Shown here piece by piece: positions 6,587-15,658 of a stretch of 33,010 nt of DNA. The first letter of the stretch is position 1. Each line of letters starts with the position of its first letter. A model generated the notes under the pieces. That model was not told where the DNA came from and ran no database searches. It saw only the letters and a list, made by a program, of their open reading frames with translations. The stretch is taken from the NCBI GenBank assembly GCA_017395505.1, contig JAFPUH010000048.1:1-33010 (forward strand), given 5' to 3'. The translations under genes and the position numbers were made by a program. This stretch comes from Kiritimatiellia bacterium. Its GTDB lineage: Bacteria > Verrucomicrobiota > Kiritimatiellia > RFP12 > UBA1067.

Positions 6587-8349
6587 TGAAGAAGTTCTTG
6601 AGCGCCAATGAAGCCGTCGCCCACGCGGCGGCTCAGGCGGGGTGCGCCGTCGCATCGGCGTATCCCGGAACGCCCTCCACGGAGATCCTCGAGAACATCG
6701 CGAAGTTCAAGGACACCATCAAGTGCGAATGGGCCGTGAACGAAAAGGTCGCGATGGAGACCGCGATCGGCGCGTCGATGGCCGGCGGCCGCGCACTCAC
6801 GGCGATGAAGCACGTGGGGCTCAACGTGGCGATGGATCCGCTGATGACCTTCACCTACGTCGGCGCGACCGGCGGAATGGTGATAGTGTCTGCCGACGAC
6901 CCCGGAATGCACTCTTCGCAGAACGAGCAGGACAACCGCAACCTCGCGAAGTTCGCCCGCGCGCCGCTCTTCGAGCCGGCCGACAGCCAAGAGGCCTACG
7001 ACATGACGATTGCGGCGTTCGAGGCTTCCGAGAAGTTCCAGGTGCCGGCGATCCTGCGCCTCACCACCCGCACGAGCCATTCATCCTCGCTCGTCGAGCT
7101 TGGCGATTTCCAGCCTAAGACGCGCGAGCTGATACCCTACGAGCGCAACATCCGCCAGCGCCTGCCGGTTCCGATGTTCGCGAGGGGCCACCGCTTCGCC
7201 GCCCAGAAGCGCACCGCCGAGATGGAGGCCGCCGCTTGCGCCTCGCCGCTCAACCGCGTCGAGAAGGGCAGGACGGACATCGGCTTCGTTACGAGCGCCG
7301 TCGCCTACCAGTACGTAAAGGAGATCTTCCCCGAATACTCCATACTCAAGCTGGGGTGGACGAATCCGCTGCCGAAAGCGCTTGTCGCGGACTTCGCGAA
7401 GACGGTCGAAAGGCTCGTCGTCGTCGAGGAGCTCGATCCTTTCCTCGAGGAGCAGATTCGCGCCATGGGCATCGCCGTCACGCCGCACGAGACCGAGCTC
7501 AACATGATGGAGCTCAATGCGGACAGGCTCCAGAACCTGCGCGCGGAGCTTGTGGGCGACGTGGCCAAGGTCGAGCCTGCGGCCGTCGACGCGACGCTGC
7601 CGACCCGTCCGCCTGTGCTTTGCGCCGGTTGCGGACATCGTGGAGTCTTCTACGTGCTGAACAAGCTGGGCGCGACAGTGACCGGCGACATCGGCTGCTA
7701 CACGCTCGGCGCGTTCCCTCCGCTCAACGCGATGGATACGACGATCTGCATGGGCGCTTCGATCGGCAACGCCGCCGGAATGAAGAAGGCGGGGCTCAAG
7801 GGCCGCATCTGCGCGGTGCTGGGCGATTCGACGTTCTTCCATTCGGGAATGACGGGCATACTCTCGGCGCTCTACAACGGAACGCCCGTGACGACCGTCG
7901 TGCTCGACAACCGCATAACGGCGATGACCGGACATCAGGACAACCCCGGCACGGGCAGGACGCTCGCCGGCGACGTCGCGCCCGTAACCGAGATCGGCGA
8001 CATAGCGCGTGCGATGGGCTACAGGAAGGTCGTCAAGGTTTCGGCCGACGACCTGGGCGAGCTCGAGAAGGTGCTGAAGGACGCGATGGACGGCGACGAG
8101 GGGGCTCTCATCATAGCCTACGCGCCTTGCCGAATCGCGGCCAAGCTCACGAAGGAAGGGCTCTGCGAGGTCGATGCCGACAAGTGCAAGGCTTGCGGCG
8201 CGTGCTTCAAGATGGGCTGCCCCGCGATGACTCGCGGCAAGGAGATACGTCCCGGCGCCTTCCAGATGGTGATAGATCCGAACCAGTGCGCGGGCTGCAT
8301 ACAGTGCAGCCAGGTCTGCAGGTTCGGCGCAATCAAACGGGTCCGCTGA
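6586..8349 (+). CDS. iorA: Indolepyruvate:ferredoxin oxidoreductase, alpha subunit
   Basis: 587 residues. IorA with IorB oxidatively decarboxylates aryl pyruvates from aromatic amino acids using thiamine diphosphate, CoA and ferredoxin in anaerobes. The N-terminal pyrimidine-binding domain starts LSANEAVAHAAAQAG and includes AYPGTPSTEI. The thiamine-diphosphate domain has LCAGCGHRG, GDIGCYTLG and the GDS-TFFHSG metal-binding region. The C-terminus carries two [4Fe-4S] sites, CKACGACFKMGC (cysteines near 534, 537, 540, 545) and CAGCIQCSQVC (568, 571, 574, 578). The start overlaps the purH stop. No iorB lies beside it in the window, although the two are often neighbours. Confidence 0.93.
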   Translation: MKKFLSANEAVAHAAAQAGCAVASAYPGTPSTEILENIAKFKDTIKCEWAVNEKVAMETAIGASMAGGRALTAMKHVGLNVAMDPLMTFTYVGATGGMVIVSADDPGMHSSQNEQDNRNLAKFARAPLFEPADSQEAYDMTIAAFEASEKFQVPAILRLTTRTSHSSSLVELGDFQPKTRELIPYERNIRQRLPVPMFARGHRFAAQKRTAEMEAAACASPLNRVEKGRTDIGFVTSAVAYQYVKEIFPEYSILKLGWTNPLPKALVADFAKTVERLVVVEELDPFLEEQIRAMGIAVTPHETELNMMELNADRLQNLRAELVGDVAKVEPAAVDATLPTRPPVLCAGCGHRGVFYVLNKLGATVTGDIGCYTLGAFPPLNAMDTTICMGASIGNAAGMKKAGLKGRICAVLGDSTFFHSGMTGILSALYNGTPVTTVVLDNRITAMTGHQDNPGTGRTLAGDVAPVTEIGDIARAMGYRKVVKVSADDLGELEKVLKDAMDGDEGALIIAYAPCRIAAKLTKEGLCEVDADKCKACGACFKMGCPAMTRGKEIRPGAFQMVIDPNQCAGCIQCSQVCRFGAIKRVR

Positions 8350-8351
8350 AC

Positions 8352-9554
8352 ATGGACAGGATAGTTCTAAGGCCAGGACGCGAGCGCTCGCTCGCTCGGC
8401 GGCATCCTTGGGTGTTCTCCGGCGCGATTACCTACGAGCCGCAGGACGCCGGACTGCGCCCCGGCTCTACCATCGAGGTCAAGAGCGCGGGCGGGGAGGT
8501 GCTGGGCTACGGCAGCTGGTCGCCGACTTCGCAGATACGCGTCAGGATGCTGTCGTTCGATGCGGCGGTGGTGCCAGACGAGGCGTTCATAAGGTCTCGC
8601 GTCGCGGCGGCTGTCGGACGCAGGGCCGACTTCTTCGCCAACGCCTACACGAACGCGATGCGCCTGGTCAACGCCGAAAGCGACGGGCTGCCCGGCGTCG
8701 TGGCCGACTACTACGCCGGATGGGTCGTATGCCAGTTCACCTCGGCCGGTGCCGAGCTCTGGAAGCGGACTGTGGCTGAAGCCCTCATGCAGTACGCGCC
8801 GTTCTGCCAAGGCGTGAGCGAAAGGTCCGACGTGGACGTGAGGGTCAGGGAAGGGCTCGCGACGGGAGGCTTCGAGGTTCTCGCCGGGGCAGAGCCGCCT
8901 GAGCTGATCGAGATCGCGGAGGGTCCCTGCAAGTTCCTCGTCGATGTGAGAAACGGACACAAGACCGGCTTCTACCTCGACCAGCGCGACGCAAGGCAGG
9001 CAGTGGGCGCGCTCGCGAACGGCGCGGACGTGCTGAACTGCTTCTGCTACACGGGCGGCTTCGGCATCTTCGCGAGGCAGTGCGGGGCGGCGTCGGTCAC
9101 CCAGGTCGACGTTTCGCACGACGCGCTCGAGCTGGCCAAGAAGAACGAGGCGCTTGCGCACCTCTGCGGCACGAAGATGGAGTACGTCGAGGAGGACGTG
9201 TTCAAATACCTTAGGCAGTGCCGCGACGAGGGCCGCAAGTTCGACATGATCGTGCTGGATCCGCCGAAGTTCGCCGAGACGCGCTCGCAGATCATGAAGG
9301 CTGCGCGAGGATACAAGGACATCAACCTGCTGGCGATGAAGCTTTTGAAGCCGAACGGAACGCTTGCGACGTTCTCGTGCTCCGGCGCGATGGACGACGA
9401 GCTTTTCGGCAAGATCATCGCCGAGGCGGCGACTGACGCGAAGCGCGACTTCCAGACGATCGCGAAGACGCGGCAGGGCGCCGACCATCCCGTCGCGGTG
9501 AGCTTTCCCGAGGGACACTACCTCAAGGGCGTCGTCCTGAGGGCGATGGATTGA
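8352..9554 (+). CDS. rlmI: 23S rRNA m5C1962-type methyltransferase (RlmI family)
   Basis: 400 residues starting at the ATG two bases after the iorA stop. A long open frame extends upstream in the same phase but is only the shadow of iorA. The N-terminal PUA domain (RRHPWVFSGAI, about residues 14-24) is followed by the RlmI central domain and a Rossmann methyltransferase domain. The latter shows VDVRNGHKTGFYLDQR, VLNCFCYTGGFGIFA (SAM binding), LDPPKFAE and FSCSGAM, where a conserved cysteine sits. It uses SAM to methylate a cytosine of 23S rRNA. Overlap-free spacing places it in the same transcript as iorA. Confidence 0.92.
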   Translation: MDRIVLRPGRERSLARRHPWVFSGAITYEPQDAGLRPGSTIEVKSAGGEVLGYGSWSPTSQIRVRMLSFDAAVVPDEAFIRSRVAAAVGRRADFFANAYTNAMRLVNAESDGLPGVVADYYAGWVVCQFTSAGAELWKRTVAEALMQYAPFCQGVSERSDVDVRVREGLATGGFEVLAGAEPPELIEIAEGPCKFLVDVRNGHKTGFYLDQRDARQAVGALANGADVLNCFCYTGGFGIFARQCGAASVTQVDVSHDALELAKKNEALAHLCGTKMEYVEEDVFKYLRQCRDEGRKFDMIVLDPPKFAETRSQIMKAARGYKDINLLAMKLLKPNGTLATFSCSGAMDDELFGKIIAEAATDAKRDFQTIAKTRQGADHPVAVSFPEGHYLKGVVLRAMD

Positions 9555-9567
9555 GCTTGGGGAACGG

Positions 9568-11454
9568 ATGGCGACTGTCACCGATAGCGTGCTGGAGGAC
9601 ATCAAGACCCGCATAGACCTTGCGGACCTGATCTCCTCCTACGGCATAACCGTAAAGCATGCGGGTGCGAGCCTCAAGGCGTGCTGTCCGTTCCACAACG
9701 AAAAGACTCCAAGCTTCAACATAAACGTCGCGAAGGGGTTCTACCACTGCTTCGGCTGCGGAGAGTCTGGCGACGCGATAAAGTTTGTGATGAAGTACGA
9801 GGGGCTGGACTTCATGTCCGCCGTGCGCAAGCTCGCCGAGCAGTGCGGCGTCAAGCTCGAGGAGCGCGAGGACCCCGAGGCGGGGCTCAGAAAGCGGCTT
9901 CTCGCGCTCATGGCGGAGCTGGCGCAGTTCTACCACAGGTGCCTCGGCAAGATGCGCGAGGCGCAGATTGCGCGCGACTACCTCGTAAAGCGCGACCTTG
10001 GCGCGGAGATTCAGGACGATTTCCTGATAGGCTACGCGCCGAACGGAGTCGCGCCGATCCTCAAGTGGGCCGAGAAGTATGGCTATACGGCGAAGGAACT
10101 TGAGGCGGCGGGCGTCATCAAGGGTCCGTCGGGTGCGGGCGACCTCGGCTACCACCGGTTCGGCGGCAGGCTGATGTTTCCGGTCAAGGACCGCCAGGGC
10201 AGGGTGGTGGCGTTCTCGGGGCGCCAGCTTGTGGAGAGGAAGAATTCCGGCAAGTACGTGAATTCGCCCGAGACGCCGATCTTCAAGAAGTCGAAGGTGC
10301 TCTTCGCCTTCGACCGGGCGGCGGCCCATATAGCAAAGGCGCCGCATCGCGAGGCGATCGTGTGCGAGGGTCAGATCGACACGATAAGGCTGCACACGTC
10401 GGGCTTTCCGGTCGCGGTCGCGGCGCAGGGCACGGCATTCACCGACGAGCATGCGAAGATGCTCAAGCGCGTCGCCGACGCGGCGATACTCGTATTCGAC
10501 GACGATGCCGCAGGACACAAGGCGACAGTCCGCACGGCGGCGCTTCTCCTGGCGGCGGAGATGCCTGTGCGCGTGGTGTCGCTGCCGGGTGGCGACGACC
10601 CCGATTCGTTCCTCAGGACCAAGGGCGCGGCGGAGTTCCAGAAGCTGCTGGACGGCGCCGAGTCGGTGATAGGCTTCCAATGCCGAATAGAGAAGGGCAA
10701 GGAGCGCGACGCCAAGTCGATCGACGCAATAGCGAGAATCTCCAAGGCTGTCCTGGCGACGATTGCGGCGTGTCCCAGCGCTGTGCTCAGGGCCGGCATG
10801 GTGGACGAAGCGTCCAGGCTTCTCGGGCTGCCCGCCGCGGCGCTCGCGGAAGAGCTGGAGAGGCTGAAGACCCAGCCTGCCGCGCCGACCTCAGCGGTTC
10901 AGGAGGTCGCGCCTGACGACGTGCCTCAAGCCGTCGAGACGCGCGAGGACGAGCCTTCCATCACGGGTGAAGACGCCGGAGCGGCTGCACCGCCGCCTGT
11001 CAGGGAAATGGCTTTGATGGAGTTTCTGCTCGTGAACGAGCGCGAGGAGTATGTGGACGCCATGCTTGGGGAGTTTCTGCCGAAGATGGTGTTTCGGCAC
11101 GACTTCACGTGGCGTTTCGTCGAGGCGTGGCGCATGGGCGTCAAGTCGGACGCCGATACGATAGCGGAATTCGCCGCCGGACTCGCCAAACGCGAAAGCG
11201 GGTGGTTCGACGAGCTGATGCTTTCGGCAGGCAGGGCAAGCGCGGGCGGACTTTCGCCCACAGACGTTATGCAGGAGTTCGTGCGTTCGCTCTGGAAGGA
11301 TTTTCTCGCAAGGCGTCGCGGAGGGCTGCCGGCTTCTGGCGACGACGCGGCGGTAATGGAGCGGCTTTACATTTCAGATGCGATAAAACGGCTGGATCTG
11401 GCCAAGTGGCATGACGTCAAGAACATCATATACCGGTTGATAACGAAAGGATGA
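9568..11454 (+). CDS. dnaG: DNA primase
   Basis: 628 residues. DnaG makes the RNA primers of replication. The zinc-binding domain has C40, H43, C61 and C64 (CCPFHNEKTPSF and FYHCFGCGESGD), the same spacing as in classic DnaG. The polymerase core includes GYAPNG, GGRLMFPVKDRQGRVVAFSG and a TOPRIM section with IVCEGQIDTI, AAQGTAFT and VFDDDAAGHKA. A C-terminal helicase-interacting region of about 200 residues follows a Pro/Ala/Glu-rich linker near residues 435-480. The ribosome binding site is weak. It overlaps the moxR start by ATGA. Confidence 0.95.
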   Translation: MATVTDSVLEDIKTRIDLADLISSYGITVKHAGASLKACCPFHNEKTPSFNINVAKGFYHCFGCGESGDAIKFVMKYEGLDFMSAVRKLAEQCGVKLEEREDPEAGLRKRLLALMAELAQFYHRCLGKMREAQIARDYLVKRDLGAEIQDDFLIGYAPNGVAPILKWAEKYGYTAKELEAAGVIKGPSGAGDLGYHRFGGRLMFPVKDRQGRVVAFSGRQLVERKNSGKYVNSPETPIFKKSKVLFAFDRAAAHIAKAPHREAIVCEGQIDTIRLHTSGFPVAVAAQGTAFTDEHAKMLKRVADAAILVFDDDAAGHKATVRTAALLLAAEMPVRVVSLPGGDDPDSFLRTKGAAEFQKLLDGAESVIGFQCRIEKGKERDAKSIDAIARISKAVLATIAACPSAVLRAGMVDEASRLLGLPAAALAEELERLKTQPAAPTSAVQEVAPDDVPQAVETREDEPSITGEDAGAAAPPPVREMALMEFLLVNEREEYVDAMLGEFLPKMVFRHDFTWRFVEAWRMGVKSDADTIAEFAAGLAKRESGWFDELMLSAGRASAGGLSPTDVMQEFVRSLWKDFLARRRGGLPASGDDAAVMERLYISDAIKRLDLAKWHDVKNIIYRLITKG

Positions 11455-12422
11455 ATCAAATGGACCTGAGAGAGGCGACAAACAGGATAAAGCAGCAGGG
11501 CGAACTCGTCGAGCGCATCCGCTCGGAGGTGGCTAAGGTCATCGTGGGACAGGAGAAGCTCGTCGACAGGCTCATTCTTGCCATGGCGACGGGAGGGCAC
11601 ATACTTCTCGAGGGCGTGCCGGGGCTCGCGAAGACGCTTTCGGTGAACACGCTCGCAAAGGCTCTCGGCCTCGAGTTCAGGCGCATCTCCTTCACGCCGG
11701 ACCTTCTGCCCGCGGATGTGGTCGGAACGCTGATCTATTCGCCCAAGACGGGAGAGTTCACGCCGAAGAAGGGGCCTGTCTTCACCAACCTTCTGCTAGC
11801 GGACGAAATCAACCGCGCGCCGGCGAAGGTGCAGTCTGCGCTTTTGGAGTCCATGCAGGAGCGCCAGGTCACGATCGGCGACGCGACATACAGGCTGCCG
11901 AGTCCGTTTCTCGTGTTGGCGACGCAGAATCCGATCGAGCAGGAGGGAACCTATCCGCTACCCGAGGCGCAGGTCGACCGATTCATGTTCAAGTGCCTCG
12001 TCGAGACGCCGTCCAAGGCGGACGAGCGCCGCATAATGCAGCGTTTTGCGGAGAATGCGACGCCACCCGAAGCAAAGGCCGTCTGCACGCCGGCCGACGT
12101 CGAGGCGCTGCGCGAAACGCTGAAGGACGTCTACTGCGACGAGAAGGTGGGCGACTACATACTGGACATCGTCTTCAAGACGCGCGAAACGAACGCCCAC
12201 ATCCAGAACGGCGCCAGCCCGAGAGCGACGCTGGCGCTGAATCTTGCGGCTCGCGGAAACGCCCTGCTGCACGGACGCGCCTACGCGACGCCGCAGGACG
12301 TCAAGGAGGTGGTGCACGACGTCTTGAGGCACCGCATACTTCTGACCTACGAAGCCGAGGCCGAGAACGTAACGGCAGACCAGATCATCGACCGCATACT
12401 GTCCGAGGTTCCGGTTCCGTAA
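11451..12422 (+). CDS. moxR: MoxR-family AAA+ ATPase
   Basis: 323 residues. MoxR ATPases act as chaperone-like factors, often beside DUF58 and VWA-domain genes. Walker A is GVPGLAKT (55-62) and Walker B LLLADEIN (114-121). Also visible are the MoxR hallmarks LLESMQERQV, the sensor phrase LATQNPIEQEGTYPLPEAQ, and DRFMFK. The C-terminal lid has SPRATLALNLAARG. Start at the ATG overlapping the dnaG stop, with a second ATG nine bases later also possible. The usual DUF58/VWA partners are absent, since the next gene has its own promoter and is unrelated. Confidence 0.93.
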   Translation: MNQMDLREATNRIKQQGELVERIRSEVAKVIVGQEKLVDRLILAMATGGHILLEGVPGLAKTLSVNTLAKALGLEFRRISFTPDLLPADVVGTLIYSPKTGEFTPKKGPVFTNLLLADEINRAPAKVQSALLESMQERQVTIGDATYRLPSPFLVLATQNPIEQEGTYPLPEAQVDRFMFKCLVETPSKADERRIMQRFAENATPPEAKAVCTPADVEALRETLKDVYCDEKVGDYILDIVFKTRETNAHIQNGASPRATLALNLAARGNALLHGRAYATPQDVKEVVHDVLRHRILLTYEAEAENVTADQIIDRILSEVPVP

Positions 12423-12431
12423 TATTTGCCA

Positions 12432-12460
12432 TTGATTTTCACCGCCGAATAAGGTATAAT
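12432..12460 (+). promoter_or_regulatory. Promoter of the small basic protein-prmA-ispH-dsbD group
   Basis: TTGATT (12432-12437), a 17-base spacer and TATAAT (12455-12460). The ATG at 12504 follows a 36-base leader with AAGGAAG and a later GAAGAGG. This is one of the two clearest promoters in the window. Confidence 0.8.
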
Positions 12461-12503
12461 ACACGCCACAAAATTTCCCTAAGGAAGAAAGAAGAGGTCA
12501 AAA

Positions 12504-12722
12504 ATGGGTACAGGTCGTACACTTCGCAAGGAATCGCACGTTCGTCCGTGCAAGACGCCCGCAGGCAAGGCTCGCAAGAGCAAGGCCCAGCGCGCCCGTC
12601 TCGTCAAGCTTGGAATGGCTGAAGAAGAGGTGAAGCTCATGGGCGACGAGGCCGTCCGCGTTCTCGTGCAGCGTCCCACCGTCGTCAAGAAGCTTGCCGC
12701 CAAGAAGACTGCCGCAAAGTGA
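12504..12722 (+). CDS. Small basic protein, PVC-signature-protein-like
   Basis: 72 residues, strongly basic, with GTGRTLRKESHVRPCKTPAG, a helix-rich middle (KAQRARLVKLGMAEEEVKLM), VLVQRP and a Lys/Ala tail (KKLAAKKTAAK). It resembles the short nucleic-acid-binding-like signature protein described as shared by Planctomycetes, Verrucomicrobia, Chlamydiae and Lentisphaerae. I judge this from memory, without a search. It heads an operon with its own strong promoter, and its stop overlaps prmA (GTGA), which supports a translation-related housekeeping role. A ribosome-associated or histone-like protein is the main alternative. Confidence 0.6.
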   Translation: MGTGRTLRKESHVRPCKTPAGKARKSKAQRARLVKLGMAEEEVKLMGDEAVRVLVQRPTVVKKLAAKKTAAK

Positions 12723-13585
12723 ACAAGCTCTTCTGTTCTGTTGAAGAGCGATTCGTGAATCCCCTCTTCGAGGTCTTCGATGGAGGGGATTTCATTTTGT
12801 CGTCATACCGCGACATTGAAGAGCGGCTTACCCAGGTCCAGGTGTATTTTCCGGATCCTGAGCCGCCGCGCACGGTAGATGGCGACAGAGCCGATGCCGA
12901 GCGCCGACTTTCCGACGCGCTGGAGATCGTCGGCGCAAAGGCCAAAATCGAGTACACGACGATTCCGGACGAGGACTGGAAGCTTTCGTATCGCCGCCAT
13001 TTCACGACCGAGAGGATAGGCGACCGTCTGGTGGTGAGGCCGCCATGGGAGCCGGAGCCGGAGAGCGGCATGGTCGTGACGCTTGATCCGGGGCTCGCCT
13101 TCGGCACTGGCAAGCATGAGACCACGCGCGCGTGTCTCGAATACATAGATTCGCTGTCAGGCGAGGGCGGCAGCTTTCTCGACATGGGCTGCGGCAGCGG
13201 AATACTCTCGATAGCCGCCACGAAGCTGGGCTATTCGCCGGTCGCCGGATTCGACGTCGATCAGGAGGCTGTGGACGCATCGGCCGAGAACGCCGAAATG
13301 AACGGCGTGAAGGTCGAGTATTTCAGATATGGCCTTGGCGCGAAGGTCAGGCGCGAGCTGCCCAAGGCGGATCTCGTTGCGGCGAACATACTCGGGCCGC
13401 TGCTCATACGTTTCGCCGACGAGATAGCCCCATGTGTCGCAAGGCATGTGATAATATCAGGCATACTCACCGAGCTTTATCCTGAAGTTCTCGCGGCCTA
13501 CGAGTCGCGCGGGCTTGTCGAGGTTTCGCGCCGTACGATCGGAGAATGGACGACCGGGCTACTTAAGCGTCCGGACAATCCCTGA
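12719..13585 (+). CDS. prmA: Ribosomal protein L11 methyltransferase
   Basis: 288 residues from a GTG that overlaps the preceding stop (GTGA). PrmA uses SAM to methylate ribosomal protein L11. The N-terminal substrate-recognition part includes DEDWKLSYRRHF. The catalytic domain shows DPGLAFGTGKHETTR, the SAM-binding DMGCGSGILSIAA, FDVDQEAV and ANILGPLL, all in the order typical of the family. Length is normal. It overlaps ispH by TGATG, so the two should be co-translated. Confidence 0.93.
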   Translation: MNKLFCSVEERFVNPLFEVFDGGDFILSSYRDIEERLTQVQVYFPDPEPPRTVDGDRADAERRLSDALEIVGAKAKIEYTTIPDEDWKLSYRRHFTTERIGDRLVVRPPWEPEPESGMVVTLDPGLAFGTGKHETTRACLEYIDSLSGEGGSFLDMGCGSGILSIAATKLGYSPVAGFDVDQEAVDASAENAEMNGVKVEYFRYGLGAKVRRELPKADLVAANILGPLLIRFADEIAPCVARHVIISGILTELYPEVLAAYESRGLVEVSRRTIGEWTTGLLKRPDNP

Positions 13586-14382
13586 TGAAGGTCGAGGCGA
13601 TATTTCCGCACGGATTCTGCGCCGGAGTGACGGGTGCCGTGAAAAAGGCTCTGGCTCTGCCGGCGCCGGCGTATTGCCTGCACGAACTGGTGCATAACGA
13701 ACTTGTAGTCGAAGGCTTGAGGAAGCGCGGCATAACGTTCGTCGAGAGCCTCGACGATGTGCCTTGCGGCGCGACGGTGCTCTTTTCCGCGCATGGCGTT
13801 TCGCCGTCCGTCCGGGAGAAGGCGAAGTCGAGGGGACTGGCCGTGGTCGACGCCACGTGTCCCTTCGTCACTAGGGTCCACAACGCCGCGAGGGATTTTT
13901 CGGAGAGGGGCCTGCCGGTTGTGGTGATAGGCCACCCGGCGCATGCGGAGGTCAAGGGCATAGTCGGCGAGGTGGCCGACGGCAGGGCATACGTCTACCC
14001 GGACCTGCCTGACGCGGACAGGATAGGCGTCGTGAGCCAGACCACGATGAATGCCGACGAGGTGGCGAAGATCGTGGAGGAGCTTCGCGCACGCTTCGAG
14101 GTCGAGACGACCGCAGAGGTCTGCCACGCCACGAAGGAGCGTCAGGATGCGGTAAAGGCCTTTTGCGGCGATGCTGTGCTTGTGCTGGGCAGCGCCCAGT
14201 CGTCGAACACCAGGCGGCTTTGCGAGGTCGCCCGCTGCCGTACCTTCCGCGCAGGAACGATGGATGAGCTCAAGGCGCTCGATTTCTCCGGAGTGGAGAC
14301 GCTCGGCGTCACAAGCGGCGCATCCACGCCGGAAAGCTTTTTTGAAGAGGCGTTGAAACATCTCAAGGAGGAATGCCAATGA
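13585..14382 (+). CDS. ispH: 4-hydroxy-3-methylbut-2-enyl diphosphate reductase
   Basis: 265 residues. IspH carries out the last step of the methylerythritol phosphate pathway, making IPP and DMAPP with a [4Fe-4S] cluster. The three cluster cysteines are C12 (HGFCAGV), C92 (DATCPFV) and C180 (AEVCHATKERQ). Substrate-binding residues appear in LHELVHN, GHPAHAEVKG, SQTTMN, GSAQSSNTRRL and TSGASTP. It is slightly shorter than the usual 290-320 residues but all functional motifs are present. It overlaps prmA upstream and dsbD downstream by 4 bases or less. Confidence 0.94.
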   Translation: MKVEAIFPHGFCAGVTGAVKKALALPAPAYCLHELVHNELVVEGLRKRGITFVESLDDVPCGATVLFSAHGVSPSVREKAKSRGLAVVDATCPFVTRVHNAARDFSERGLPVVVIGHPAHAEVKGIVGEVADGRAYVYPDLPDADRIGVVSQTTMNADEVAKIVEELRARFEVETTAEVCHATKERQDAVKAFCGDAVLVLGSAQSSNTRRLCEVARCRTFRAGTMDELKALDFSGVETLGVTSGASTPESFFEEALKHLKEECQ

Positions 14383-15581
14383 AGAGACTGATGCTTGCTG
14401 TCGGGTTTTTCGCCGCGCTTGCGGCGTCCGCCGAGATTCAGGTGATAAACGGCGTCAAGTACGAGTGCAAGGACGGCATGTGCATGCCGATATTCGACGA
14501 CGCCCCTGTTGCGGCGCCAGAGGTCGAGGTGGTCCGGGCTGATGCGGCCGAGCCCGTTACGCGCATGGCGCAGGGCTATATGGACGCAGACCGCTTCGTG
14601 GCGTTCCTGAACGGCGAGGAGCTGTCGGAAGGGGTTTTCGAGGGCAAGGGCATATGGCTGGTGCTTCTGCTCGTGCTTCTCGGCGGCGTCGCCATGAACC
14701 TTACGCCGTGCGTGCTGCCGATGATGCCGATCAACCTGATGGTGATAGGCAAATCGGCCTCGAGGGGGCTTTGGTATGGCGCCGGAATAGCGGTCTCGTA
14801 CGGCGTTCTCGGACTTCTCGCGGCGCTGGGGGGGATGGCATTCGGAGAAATACAGGGCAATCCGTGGTTCAACTGCGTGGTGGCCGTTGTTTTCGTGCTG
14901 CTGGCCCTCGCGCTGTTCGATGTCTTCTTCATCGACCTTTCGAAATACCGCAAGGTGGACGGCGCTTCCGAAAGGCGCACAAAGACGCCGCTCGTGTTCG
15001 CGTTCTCGATGGGTGCGTTGAGCGCCGTTCTCGCTGGCGCATGCGTAGCGCCGATATTGATTTCCGTGCTGCTGCTCACGGCCGATCTCTTCGCAAAGGG
15101 CAACTGGTTCGCGCTTGGCCTTCCGTTCGTCATGGGCGTCGGCATGGCGCTGCCCTGGCCGTTCGTCGGCGCGGGGCTCAAGGTGCTGCCGAAGCCGGGC
15201 TCGTGGATGAAGCGGGTCAACAAGATCTTCGGCATTGTCGTGCTGTGCTTTGCGGCATGGTACGGGTATCTCGCGTTCAAGACGTTCGCGGCAAAGTCGG
15301 GCGACAGGACGGTCGCCGAGACGGCTTCGATAACGCCCGCCAGCTTCGAGGCCGCGCTCGTGACGGCCAACCGTCCCGTGCTGGTCGACTGCTGGGCCAC
15401 ATGGTGCAAGAACTGCGCCGCGATGGAGAGGGGAACGCTCAGCGACCCCAAGGTCCTCGAGGCGATCGACGGCCTTGGCTTCACCGTCATAAGGCTTCAG
15501 GCGGAGGACATGCGGGAGCTCAAGACGCTGAAGGGGTTCGAGGGCGTGATGGGGCTGCCGGCGTTTGTGATTTTCGAGTGA
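14379..15581 (+). CDS. dsbD: DsbD-type thiol:disulfide interchange protein, C-terminus shortened
   Basis: 400 residues, starting at the second of two nearby ATGs because AAGGAGG lies seven bases before it. DsbD passes electrons from cytoplasmic thioredoxin across the inner membrane. A signal peptide (1-18) precedes a short periplasmic section with C30 and C35. The membrane domain has eight or so spans and the paired cysteines C111 (LTPCVLP) and C222 (GACVAPIL). The C-terminal thioredoxin-like domain has WCKNC (CKNC, 343-346) but stops right after the cis-proline strand (GLPAFVIFE). The last strand and helix, about 30 residues, are missing. The usual N-terminal immunoglobulin-like DsbD-alpha domain is also absent. 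Confidence 0.85.
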   Translation: MKRLMLAVGFFAALAASAEIQVINGVKYECKDGMCMPIFDDAPVAAPEVEVVRADAAEPVTRMAQGYMDADRFVAFLNGEELSEGVFEGKGIWLVLLLVLLGGVAMNLTPCVLPMMPINLMVIGKSASRGLWYGAGIAVSYGVLGLLAALGGMAFGEIQGNPWFNCVVAVVFVLLALALFDVFFIDLSKYRKVDGASERRTKTPLVFAFSMGALSAVLAGACVAPILISVLLLTADLFAKGNWFALGLPFVMGVGMALPWPFVGAGLKVLPKPGSWMKRVNKIFGIVVLCFAAWYGYLAFKTFAAKSGDRTVAETASITPASFEAALVTANRPVLVDCWATWCKNCAAMERGTLSDPKVLEAIDGLGFTVIRLQAEDMRELKTLKGFEGVMGLPAFVIFE

Positions 15582-15593
15582 ATGTGGTATAAT
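15565..15593 (+). promoter_or_regulatory. Promoter of the ferredoxin gene, overlapping dsbD end
   Basis: TTGTGA (15565-15570) within the last codons of dsbD, a 17-base spacer and TATAAT (15588-15593) with TGG before it. The ferredoxin ATG follows about 65 bases later behind AAAGGAG. Confidence 0.75.
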
Positions 15594-15658
15594 ACTTTCC
15601 GCTGGCCGTAAAGAATCTTGAACGAAACAATAACCTAACAACCAAAGGAGAACATAAA

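Noticed and set aside
7236..8351. In-frame extension upstream of rlmI
   Set aside because: It overlaps iorA in another phase and has no domain; RlmI homology begins at the ATG at 8352.
8367..9614. A 415-codon open frame on the minus strand opposite rlmI
   Set aside because: It mirrors a clear RlmI-family gene; long antisense frames arise from the high G+C third positions here, and the translation is Arg/Leu/His-rich with no motif.
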